From Silene noctiflora (taxonomy: Eukaryota; Streptophyta; Magnoliopsida; Caryophyllales; Caryophyllaceae), in contig VHZZ01001030.1 in NCBI GenBank assembly GCA_009801015.1, positions 22,063 through 46,051 on the forward strand: a stretch of 23,989 nucleotides of DNA, written 5' to 3'. Positions 9,537 to 19,400 of the stretch are shown in pieces. How positions within the stretch are numbered: the first letter of the stretch is position 1; every line of letters begins with the position of its first letter. The position numbers were made by a program, and so were the translations under genes. The notes beneath the pieces were generated by a model. The model searched no databases. It was not told the DNA's origin and was given only the letters and a program-made list of their open reading frames with translations.

Positions 9537-12500
9537 ATGATAGAGAAGGAACATAAAGATGTAGCAGAGAATGGTAAAGGACCACATGTCATTGCAATAG
9601 CATTGAGTGGAGGATCCAAGAGCAGGCATATCGTAAAATGGGCTATCGAAAAATTTGGTGCCGAGGGTCCTGTTACTTTCAGATTGCTACATGTCTTCCA
9701 TAAGATTACCGGGGTTCCTACACCAAGTAAGTCTTAACTTCTTCTTTTCTTCCATTTTTCGGATTCTCTGTTGATAATATGGTATGGATTGTGGAACTGT
9801 GGAAGTATGGTATTGCACCGCGGTAATGATTGTAAATTGTTGTAGTAATGACGAGGTTTAATGTAATGCGGTTTTACTGGTTGTATGACTGTATCAGTTG
9901 TATTAGTCATGTATCGAGAGTTGACATGATTTTGTATTGATTGCAGTGGGGAATTTGATCCCTCTTCCACAAGTACGATTTGATATAGCCGCTGCTTACA
10001 AAAGGGAGATCGAGTGGCAAAAGAATGAGATGATTCTTCCGTACCAACAAATGTTCAACTTTAAAAAGGTTAGCATAAAACCCGGTTAAGCATGCCCGAA
10101 TAATGGCACACATGGTCACTAATTTCAGTAATTTGCTGCTTTATGCAGGTATCAGTTGAAGTTGTGTTGCTTGAGTCTGATGAAATTTGGACTGCTATAT
10201 CAAAGGAGATATCTAAAGAAGGAATAAAGGATCTTGTCATAGGGGCTTCCTCCCACAGTATGTTTGCGAGGTACGCCAAGAGTCGGAGGCGAGTATCTAT
10301 TGATGTGTCAGGCACAACTACAATAACAACAGCATCCGGTTCCTCCGCCTATGGAGAAATAAAGGGTCGGATGTACGTAACTTTATACCTGTGTTGAAAA
10401 TACAAAGAGTCGATCTGTTTCTAGATGACCTATGATGAAAATTGCATCGTGATTTTACGTCAATCAACTGTTAAATTCACAGCTAAAAACCCAGTCAGTT
10501 AGTGAGCCAACAACATCATTACCTGAGTGATTGTACACAACATTACCGCTGCATTAATACACAACGTTTAGTCTCGACTCATGAGAGATTATCATATGCA
10601 TACAACAATTCATTTACTCATGAGTTTTGTCTTTTAATAATTAGAAGATTGCTGAAACTTGATCATTGACTGATATATGGCATTATGCAGAAAAATCAAA
10701 GGACAATCACTGTCATCAATGATCTCGGAAACTGCACCATGTTGCTGCACAGTCTATGTTGTTTCCAAGGGAAAGTTAGAGGCCTTACGTCCATCAGAAG
10801 GCGAGACACATAGGAGTTCTATTGAATATGATAGTAGTGCAGTAGACTCTACCAACAGTTCATCAAGATACACAACAAGCACTTTAGGTAATGAACATAT
10901 ATAGTTTCACTTTTAGATTATAGATGTATAGGTAAATACATATATCAGTTCTGAGATGCTACATATCGACATACTTTCTTCAGGAATTACAAAATTGAAA
11001 CAAATATCTTTATAATCACAACCTGAAGTGACCCGACTTATAACCACTGGCCACCCAAAATGATCCTATACGAACCCAATCCAAACAACCTGATTGCCAG
11101 GTCTAGACTCATGCCCATGGCAAGGTAAGAGGGTCGGATATTCCGATGTATGCAGTCTCCCTTCTGTTGAAAAAAAATACCTATACTTCAGAATATGGGA
11201 AGTTCAGACACATTAGTGAGTTTTTGTTTTACTCGATCATTTTCCAAACCCAGAGAGTAATGAACATTTGGTTTCATCCTGAATGGAAAGAATTAATTTG
11301 CTGTGAACTTTTGGTGTATCTGATTTCTCTTTCAAGTTCACAGCCTTCACGCATTAGCATTGCTGTATCTCAACGTATATAAAAATATCTAACCTTCTAA
11401 CAATTTTGACAGACCCTGGTTCAAATTCATCAGAGTATTCTTTTCCGTCTTCTCATGTGACAACAACGAGCTTTGATTCAGGTTCCACTGTGAATTACGG
11501 CTCCAATCATAGACGCAACAATACACCAGAAAGCACTACTTTCGAACCAGATTATGGAAAAGATATAGATGATTCTTTGAGCCAAGGGCTCAGGTCTGCT
11601 GTTAGTCTGCAGAGCATTAGTGAAAATACCGATTCCTGGTTTACTGATCAAGTACCCTCAGTTATAGATGAACCCTCATCCTCACGTTCTCATTCAGTGT
11701 CGTCTGTTGAAGAGCAGGTCAGTTTTTCATAGATAAATGTATATAAATTATTACATTAGACAAAATTAATATCCTTATAAGTCCATAGCCAAATTATTTT
11801 CTGAACTTTATACAGAGTCATCAACATTCAATGTGATGATCTCATGCTCTACAAACTGGAACATGAAGTTTGAGTCAAGTCATCTTGGCTTTTGTTGCTT
11901 GCTCTAACATTAGTGCCTGGTCATATTTTACAGAAGAGTATCAATTCGGAGCTAGAGAAGCTGAAGATAGAGCTTCGCCATATCCGTGGGATGTACTCAA
12001 TAGCGCAAAATGAAACACAGGATGCTACTAGGAAGGCAAGTTCTTCAAAAAATTAGGGTGTTATCAAAGTTCATTCAGTTTATGTGCCATTAACGAAATT
12101 AACCTGTTAACCCACTAGCAGATTTCTGTCAAGAATTGTGCTCATAACATCTGTTATGTATGGGCAGCTAAGTGACCTGAACAGGCTACGCCATGAGGAA
12201 GCAGTGAAGCTCAAGCAGATCAAAGAAAAGGAGGAGATGACCAAAGAAATAGCTAGACTAGAAAAGGAGAGATTTGAAGCTGCAAAGAGAGAAGCAGTGT
12301 ACGCGCGGGAATGTGCTCAAAGAGAGGCATTTCAAAGGAGGGAAGCTGAAATCAAAGGTGCGCGTGATGCAAAAGAGAAAGAGAAGCTCAAAACTGTACT
12401 TGCAGGTCCTATGAATCAATACCAGACATTTTCATGGGAAGAGATAGTTTCTGCCACTGGATCATTCAATCAAAAGCTTAAGGTTGGAGAAGGATCTTAC

Positions 12501-14018
12501 GGAAGTGTGTATAAGTGCAAGTTGCATCATACTCCTGTTGCCATTAAAGTTCTTCATTCCAAAGAGGGAGCCAAAAGCAAGCAATTCCTTCAAGAGGTAC
12601 CTTTTAACACCTGCTTTATCTACTTATTTTTGCTCATTTTCAGAACATTTTATCTTTTTCGAAGAAAATGTTCAAATTTTTTGTACGAAAGTTAACTAAA
12701 AATCACCTGATGTTAGGATAAGCTTAGAAAGTCTAAAAAAATTTGTGGGTCGTTGAGTTCATCTGTAATTGGTTGTGGTTTTAGCTGTTTTTGTTTCTTT
12801 GTTCTCTTTTTGTACTAACTCGTCTCCTCACTTCGTGTTTGCTGTACCATGATCTTTTCGACCTTAATAGAATTATCAAAAAAAGAAAAAAAAAGTTCCA
12901 CAAAACTAAGGTGAATAGAACAAATCCTCAGCTAAAAGCTCTTTGTGACTTGTGATTCTTTGATTTCAGTTGGAGATCTTAAGTAAAATCCGACATCCAC
13001 ACCTGCTGCTGCTTCTTGGCGCATGTCCAGAACAAGGTTGCCTGGTCTACGAATACATGGAAAATGGCAGCTTAGAAGACCGTTTACTACGAAAAAACGA
13101 CACCCCTCCAATACCATGGTATGATAGATTTAGAATAATATGGGAGGTAGCCTCAGCCCTGGCTTTCCTACACAATAACAAGCCAAATTCAATCATTCAT
13201 CGCGATTTGAAACCCGCCAATATTTTGCTTGATCAGAACTTCGTAAGCAAAATTGGTGACACGGGTCTTTGTACAATGCTCAATTTGGAGCCATCAGCCA
13301 TGTCTGTAATGACCTTATGCACGGATTCTACCCCAGTTGGTACTCTCTGCTACATTGATCCTGAGTATCAGAGGACGGGAAAAATCTCAGTCAAGGCCGA
13401 TGTTTATGCTCTAGGGATTGTTATTTTGCAGTTGTTGACAGCAAAACCAGCAGTGGGTATAACCAATGTTGTTGAGGATGCTATGAAAGAACGACGTTTG
13501 ATGCAAATATTAGATAAGGATGGCGGGAAATGGCCGTTTAGAGAGTCCGCTGAGTTAGCTCTGTTGGGAGCGCAATGCGCTGAGCTCAGGCGCAAAGATA
13601 GGCCTGATCTGCAAACTAAGGTTCTTCCTATTCTGGAACGGATTAAAGATGTCGCTGAAAAGAGTAGAGATCTTGCTGATGGTATTCTTGTTGCACCTCC
13701 TAGCCACTTCATCTGCCCTATACTTGCGGTATGCTCTTCTCAATGTTTCCTTCTCGGCTTCTTAGTATCTAAAGTTAGGTATACAACTAATGTAAATGTT
13801 TGTGACAGGATGTGATGGAGGACCCGTGTGTAGCATCAGACGGGTACACATATGATCGGAAAGCAATTGAGCTGTGGATAAAAGATAATGATACATCTCC
13901 TACGACAAACTTCCCACTTTCAAACAAACACCTTATACCGAATTACTCTCTTCTTTATGCCATCACAGAATGGAAGTCTAAGAGAAAGTTTCGAACTCAG
14001 AAATCGACTAACCATTGA
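9537..14018 (+). CDS. PUB52: U-box domain-containing protein kinase with N-terminal USP domain (PUB51/PUB52 type), 9 exons
   Basis: Exons 9537-9726, 9947-10068, 10149-10270, 10691-10887, 11413-11717, 11934-12035, 12168-12596, 12970-13728 and 13809-14018 give 811 aa, usual for this plant family. Domain order: USP-like nucleotide-binding domain (about 12-195), Ser/Thr-rich linker (211-312), coiled coil rich in Glu/Lys/Arg (313-420), protein kinase (about 447-720), C-terminal U-box (735-806). Kinase motifs are GEGSYGSVYK, VAIK (Lys473), HRDLKPANILL (Asp568, Asn573) and DPEY; the DFG position reads Asp586-Thr-Gly. The U-box has HFICPILADVMEDPCVASDG and binds an E2, so the protein is expected to be a cytoplasmic or membrane-associated E3 ligase with linked kinase. 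Its substrate is unknown. Intron 6 uses a GC donor; exon 3 has a second in-frame donor. The gene follows an asparaginase-3 gene as in Arabidopsis (At5g61540/At5g61550), which favours PUB52 or PUB51; PUB33/34/35 are similar alternatives. Confidence 0.93.
12036..12167 (+). other. GC-AG intron (intron 6 of the PUB gene)
   Basis: Exon 6 ends AGG AAG and is followed by GCAAGT; the acceptor is TATGGGCAG before CTA AGT GAC CTG. Joining at GC keeps the coiled-coil frame (DATRK then LSDLNRLRHEE), as in the family. The nearest GT (in AAGTTC, four bases later) would cause an in-frame stop after the junction, and reading on reaches TAG at 12053-12055. AAG/GCAAGT is the strong-context consensus of U2-type GC-AG introns. 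Confidence 0.85.
12713..12897 (+). mobile_element. Possible 5'-truncated LINE 3' end in PUB intron 7
   Basis: The T-rich stretch TTTTTGTACTAACTCGTCTC, then ACCTTAATAGAATTATC and a run of A with one G, resembles 3' tails of plant L1-type LINEs as I remember them. No coding part of a reverse transcriptase and no clear flanking duplication are visible. The left boundary is arbitrary. Confidence 0.3.
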
Positions 14019-14409
14019 ATTTTTTAATTTATTTTTTTGTTGTGATAAGATTTTGTAGATGCTCTGCATAATGCAAGTGCTACATTGACACTCATATGCA
14101 AGGCTGTGTATTGTAATGGGAATCAAACAAGTGATCCATGATTGTATAGATATAGAGTGTTGGATGTATTGAGTAAATAGGGAAGGGAAATTCAAATAAT
14201 TCTTTATTATAATCAATTTAATATAATCAATTTTTTCTTAAAAATATACAGTATATAACTATCAAATAAAGTAAGTCGAATATATTCTGATACTAGTTCA
14301 CCTAAATTAACCTATTTAATCGACAAATTTAGGCATTTAGCCACTCGATGAATGTTCTTCACTCTATATAAAGCGGGAAAATACCTGCCACAAGAACTTG
14401 CAACAAATA
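14019..14409. other. 3' region of the PUB gene
   Basis: This AT-rich DNA follows the PUB stop codon and presumably holds its 3' UTR and poly(A) site. AATAAT and TTTATTATAATC words occur near 14196-14240, but I cannot name one poly(A) signal. I see no further gene before the tRNA. Confidence 0.4.
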
Positions 14410-14490
14410 TATACAGTAACTGAATTAGTTCGTTCCAAAATGAATCAAAATATACAGTAACTGATTAGTTCGTTCCAAAATGAATCAAAA
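14410..14490. repeat. 41-bp tandem duplication abutting the tRNA gene
   Basis: Two head-to-tail copies (14410-14450 and 14451-14490) begin TATACAGTAACTGA and end TTCCAAAATGAATCAAAA. They are identical except for one A missing in the second. The second copy ends 5 bases before the 3' end of the tRNA-Met gene and supplies most of its T-run terminator (TTTTT on the - strand, 14487-14491). Confidence 0.93.
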
Positions 14491-14495
14491 ATAAT

Positions 14496-14582
14496 TGGGG
14501 TGAGAGAGGCTCGAACTCTCGACCTCAGGATCACTCAACATAGCTATGAGACCTACGCGCTAGCCAACTGCGCCACCACCCC
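14496..14582 (-). tRNA. trnM-CAU: Elongator tRNA-Met (anticodon CAU) with a 13-nt intron
   Basis: Read on the - strand from 14582, the gene folds as a full cloverleaf: acceptor GGGGTGG with TCACCCC and discriminator A at 14496, D-arm GCGCAGTTGGCTAGCGC, anticodon loop CTCATAA and T-arm GAGAGTTCGAGCCTCTC. The mature length is 74 nt without CCA. The anticodon loop is interrupted after CATA by the 13-nt intron GCTATGTTGAGTG (14532-14544), at the canonical position between nucleotides 37 and 38. Plant elongator tRNA-Met genes are known to carry such an intron, unlike initiator tRNA-Met. Internal A-box (TGGCGCAGTTGGCTA) and B-box (AGTTCGAGCC) are intact, and a TTTTT terminator follows at 14491-14487. 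It should be a functional nuclear gene transcribed by Pol III, antisense to its protein-coding neighbours. Confidence 0.97.
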
Positions 14583-14662
14583 ATTCTTATTCAAAAACAC
14601 AAAGATTATGTATATAATAATTGAAAAAAACAATGCGTAAAAAAAACAATGCATAAAAATTA

Positions 14663-15033
14663 GGGTAAGATTATTGGTAGTCTTGAGACAAGACTTTGGT
14701 AAGTCTTGAGACAAGACTCACACAATCTACCTTGGTCTTAACAAAGTCTTAAGTCGGGTCTTGGAAATCCAAGACTCAACGTAAGACTTTGAGGTGAGTC
14801 TTGACCCCACCCTGATTGAAAATTATTCAATTAGAGACTCTCATGTGTCCTTTCTTTTGTAAAAATAAAAAGAAGTAATGTTGAAAAGTAGAAAAGTAAA
14901 GTCTGAGGTGGGTCTGACGGATAATGTATAAAGTCTGAGGTAAATCTGAACAATAAAGAAATAATAAAAGTTAGTGGGAAGCTGATGTGGCAGAGTTTTA
15001 AGACTTTGGAAAGTCTGACGGATAATCTTACCC
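14663..15033. mobile_element. MITE with TTA duplication (PIF/Harbinger Tourist-like), 371 bp
   Basis: TTA (14660-14662) precedes GGGTAAGATTAT, and ATAATCTTACCC precedes TTA (15034-15036), so a 3-bp TTA duplication frames 12-bp perfect ends that continue imperfectly into an AGTCTT/AAGACT-rich subterminal region. The left arm contains two copies, 23 bp apart, of the hairpin GTCTTGAGACAAGAC (14680-14694 and 14703-14717). The right half has repeated AAGTCTGAGGT words. It has no coding capacity. It lies about 80 bp upstream (5' side) of the tRNA-Met gene. Confidence 0.9.
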
Positions 15034-15050
15034 TTAGTCAATGGCCTAAC

Positions 15051-15280
15051 GAGACCTACTGCCTAACGGGGAAGAAGTTTTTTGTGACCCTTTTATTATT
15101 TATCGTGAGATAGTAATTTTGTACTTATTCACATAGTAAATGTACCCATTTTATCTTTAATCATTGTTTGAACCTATATTTTATTACCTTTAGTACCATA
15201 TTTTCTTGAAATTGTTATTTCAAAAAACTTATTGAGAGACCGTCTCTCATGAGACCTACTGCTTAATGGGGAAGAAGTTT
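15051..15280. repeat. 30-bp direct repeat with exactly 200-bp spacing
   Basis: GAGACCTACTGCCTAACGGG plus GAAGAAGTTT at 15051-15080 recurs at 15251-15280 with two substitutions (28/30). The DNA between them is AT-rich. The second copy is preceded by the near-palindrome GAGAGACCGTCTCTC (15234-15248), a motif seen at ends of many plant elements. It may be a segmental tandem duplication or the edges of an old insertion. Confidence 0.7.
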
Positions 15281-16401
15281 TCGTCTTAACATTTCAATCA
15301 GGTATTTTTTAGATGTGTATATCTCATTATGTATAAGAATTAAAAGGGAAATTGAGAATTGAAAAGGGTCGCATTCGAGTATTTTATTTAAAAGGTATAC
15401 TAGTAGATTGTTTTGTATTGATAAATGTTTTGCACTGTTTAAGGAACTTGGACAATACAAAATGAATATCTCTGAAGTCTGAACCCATAGATAGGAGCCG
15501 AGGAGATTTCGTATGTTCACCAATTGATACTTAGTAAACGTTTGGCTCAACAATGATTTTGGTTTCTTTAGTGCTCAAAATAAATGATTAAGGTACATTC
15601 TCAGATGATATGAAAAAACTAATTCAACTATAACCTTAACACTACAAAGTCCATTTTATACGGCTTATTACAGAGTATAATTTAATCTTCTATTTAAATA
15701 AGGACATTATGTTTAACATTCAAATCAAGAATCAAAGTCATTAACCATGGCAATTGGCAAAGCATTGGCACATGGCCACACACATTTAAATTGACGGGTA
15801 TACATGACAATTGATTGATGATATTATAATTTATGTAGTCCGTTTGCGTATGTCAACCTTAGTAGAGCCGCTCATGAGCGTGCCCATAGTAGGACATGGT
15901 CGATTGGTATATGTAGGTGATCCGAGTTGTTGTTGCCCAACATTATATCCTTATCGGACGCAAATTTAGTTGATATAAATTCCTAAATCTCTTTTACACT
16001 CACTATAAAAATAATTATAAATAAAAAATAAAAAATTGAAGTTTGAGTCTAAAAAATACTCTATTCATTTAAAACGTAAAATGTGAACTTTTACCGTGTT
16101 CAAAAGTCATAGATTCTTATACAAATTACGAAAACTGACTTTTGGGACATTTTTTGACCCAAAAAAAAAAAAAGGCTTGGAACCTGGAGAGGTTCGCAGA
16201 ACGTAATGCGCAGTTGCACCTGTAAATTATTATTCCCGCCACTTCTGGAATACATAGTTGAATGCGTTTTTTAGGGAATTGCACAATTGAAGTTTTGGGG
16301 GTTTAGGGTTTAGTGATTTAAGGTTTAGTGATTTAATTTCTTACTTCATACAAAGCTTTAATTTTTTCAATTCACTTTAATAATTAACATCATCTCACAA
16401 A
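15281..16401. other. Intergenic and promoter region of OEP80
   Basis: This AT-rich, low-complexity DNA has no gene that I can support. The last ~150 bp before the OEP80 start contain a telo-box and CT-rich leader-like sequence. An A-run at about 16161-16173 and several short homopolymers are present. There is no convincing TATA box. Confidence 0.4.
16303..16311 (-). promoter_or_regulatory. Telo-box (AAACCCTAA) in the OEP80 5' region
   Basis: TTAGGGTTT on the + strand is the telo-box in reverse orientation, about 90 bp before the ATG. It is followed by a near-repeated TTTAGTGATTTAAGGTTTAG. Telo-boxes are known near transcription starts of many plant housekeeping genes. Function here is inferred from position only. 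Confidence 0.45.
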
Positions 16402-19400
16402 ATGCGAAAAATGCTCTCTAACGATGGCGTTGAATTGAAGTCCTCTTCAATCAAAATCCCTCTTTCTTCTCCATCTTCAATTTCAATCAAAAACCCTAAA
16501 TTTCCCTTCTTTAATCCTCCATTTGCATGTCAATCCCCAAATATTTCTTCAGAAAAACCCAATTTCTCAATTACCCATTTCCTAAATTCCCTTAAATTAC
16601 CTCAAAATGTAATAAAGTTTCCATTTTTCTCAAAAACACAGCTTCCTGGTTCATCCGAGTTATCAGTGAGTCAACCCAGCGAGTCAAGGGTGATTCAGTT
16701 GAAGGAGGAAGTGAGCCGGGTTTCGAGTGAGGGTGATGAGAAGGTTTTGATTAAGGAAGTGTTGGTGAGGGGTAAAGATGGAACTGAGCTTGAAAAGAAG
16801 GAGCTTGAATTGGAGGTTTTGATGGCATTGAAAGCTTCGCAACCGAATTCGGTTTTGAGTGTTAAGGATGTTCAGGAGGATGTTCATAGGGTTATTGATA
16901 GTGGGTCTTTTGCTTCTTGTATGCCTGTTGTTGTGGATTCCAAGGATGGTACCAAGTTGGTTTTTGAGGTATTGTGTCTTACTTTGCTAATTTTAATCAA
17001 CAAGTCTTGCTTGTGACGTCAGAATCTTGTGACGTCTTACAACCCCCCTTTCCTTTTTAGCATTATTTAAATCGGGTGAGAGTCTTCACAAGCTTGTGAC
17101 GGTCACAAGTATAATTTGTGAATTTTAATAATTTGGTTAATTAGTAAGTTTAGTTCTTGTTGTGTAATTTGGAGTGCATGAGAAAATGATAATATTATGT
17201 TTATATGTTATAGTAGTTGTTAAGATATCATCATTGTATTGCATATGTTTGCGAGCGAACCATCTCAACTAGAAGTCTCAGCTGATGATTGAGGTTCGAT
17301 CAATGATTTTATACGTTAATATGCTCAAGTTCATGCTTGAATTTCCATGAATTTACATTGTTAAGTGGCCACAGTAGGGGTATGAGGCAAATACTAGAAT
17401 GTATCTGGGGGATTAGTATTTGGGGTGATGTTAGATATTGAATAGAAATCCAGGTTTCATAGTGGATGAGTTCAGTCTGGTTTCCTTGACCATAAAATTC
17501 TTATAAGTTGGCCCTCTCCCGTCCTGTGGCCTTGATCCGCTGAAAACATTGTCGTGTTTAACTTTTGACGTATATATTGGTTGTTATGATGGCATTTTGG
17601 CTCAAGTTTTCTTCGAATTCTGTAGTCTATATCTTATGTTGGAGCAATAGGTACAATGAGCGTCACGTTGTCCTGGGCTAACTTGTAGGTTTCTACTTTA
17701 TGATTTGTGGCTCAAGGTAGAACCAAACCAGGAACTTCGAGGATTGGTGTGTGAAGGAGCTAATGTTCTGCCGTCCAAGATTATAAAAGACTCATTCCAA
17801 GATGGATATGGTAAGCTGATATATAATGGGTATTCAATGTGTGCGAAACTGAAGTATACTCTCCACTGAATCAGTTTGTGGTTGATTTTTGCAGGGAAAG
17901 TGGTTAATATTAGGCGTTTAGGTGGAGTGATTGATTCTATCAATGGTTGGTACATGGAGCGGGGACTGTTCGGCATGGTTAACATCTGAATCCTACCTCT
18001 TTTGTTTCTATATATTCTGATTTATCATGTCCTTGAATGGACTATTTGATATCCTCGAGAACTTTTTTAATTGTTGTGGTCATTATGTTAACGTTCAAAT
18101 ACTTCTTTCACCTATGTGATTAGTTTCTACTCATTTAGGTTTCAGGTGTTGAAATCCTTTCAGATGGTGTACTAAAGCTGGAAGTTTCTGAAGCAGAGGT
18201 CAATGACATCTCTATCCGTTTCCTTGATAAAGAGATGTACGGTTCAACTTTCTCAGCTCTTTAGTTAGGCAATACAAATAATAAGAATTTAAAACGGGGT
18301 GCAAGAGAGTCTATTTTTTTTCTCCTAGAACAACAAAACTATAGTAGAAACAAATGACATTCAGCTGTCACTCGTTAATTTATGCAATTCTGTCGTCGGC
18401 TTGATTAAGTTTTATTTATCTTTGTTTTCAGGCATGAGAAACCGGTTGGGAAGACAAAGCCTGAGACAATTCTTCGGGAGCTTTCAACCAAAAAAGGACA
18501 GGTAAATTTTCAGTTCACTCCCTGCGAAAGCAGCCAATGTGTTACTCCCACTCTGATGTTCAGAGATTATAGTTGATCGGCCTTATGCTGAAAATGAAAA
18601 CTAAAACTATAGCAGTAGCGATTTGAATCTTCATCATGGTAATGCATATCTTTCCCTTCTGTATGATGCCAAAAAAAGCATTCTATTGACTATCAGTCTT
18701 CTGGTGTTTTAGAAAACTCGTACATAAATTGAACTGTCATCTTAAACTCAGTATTTGGTAGTTGGGTTGAGTCACCAGCGAGCAACCATAAATTGGTTAC
18801 AGTTGAGGATGCTATTATTTCAGATCTAATTACAATTGAGGATGCTATAATTTTAAATCCCATTTTGATGTGGATATATTCAAATGAGTATCATCCTTTT
18901 GTTTTTGTCTGGAACAAGTGAAATCAAAACTAGACAAAACAGGTTAAATTTTTACTAGAAGTTGGACTTGATGTTAAGTATTCCATCACTTACTCCAAAG
19001 ATCCTATTCTTATACTTCTATTGGTAAATTAGATGCCTGTCATTGTTCGAACCTTAGGAGTGTTAGCTGTAAGCAAGCCTAACTACTGAACATAGCTCAT
19101 TTAGCATTTGGTGTTGTGAACTGTTTATTGGCCAGAACTTTCTACAAATTCAATGACACTGACACGAAGTTCCGATTGAGTAGCCAACTAGCCACTGGTC
19201 GGTGGTGCTTGAGAAACTTAATTATCCAGATATCTGGAAATTATTGAAGTTATAGTTTCTTCATCATGTTCAAGGGCCCTCGTCATTTTATGTCTTCCTT
19301 GTCGACGGTTATTACAAAATCTTAACATTTTTGTTAAAATTCTCTCTGAATCTGTTTTACTAGCATATGATGTCCAATTGTTCGACCAGCCTGTCAGCCG

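Noticed and set aside
10271-10397. Exon 3 of the PUB gene read through to the TGA at 10395
   Set aside because: It would end the protein after the USP domain. The family pattern (LVIGASSHSMFAR joined to KIKGQSLSSMIS) supports splicing at 10270, with 10372 kept only as a possible alternative donor.
11146-11382. 78-codon frame in PUB intron 4
   Set aside because: No family similarity, and the exons on either side join in frame without it.
12038-12055. GT donor four bases after the GC site in the PUB gene
   Set aside because: Joining there shifts frame to CTAAGTGA context and gives an immediate stop; reading through also meets TAG.
14841-15553. Two - strand frames (66 and 96 codons)
   Set aside because: The first overlaps the Tourist-like MITE, the second is AT-rich with no motif and no conserved domain.
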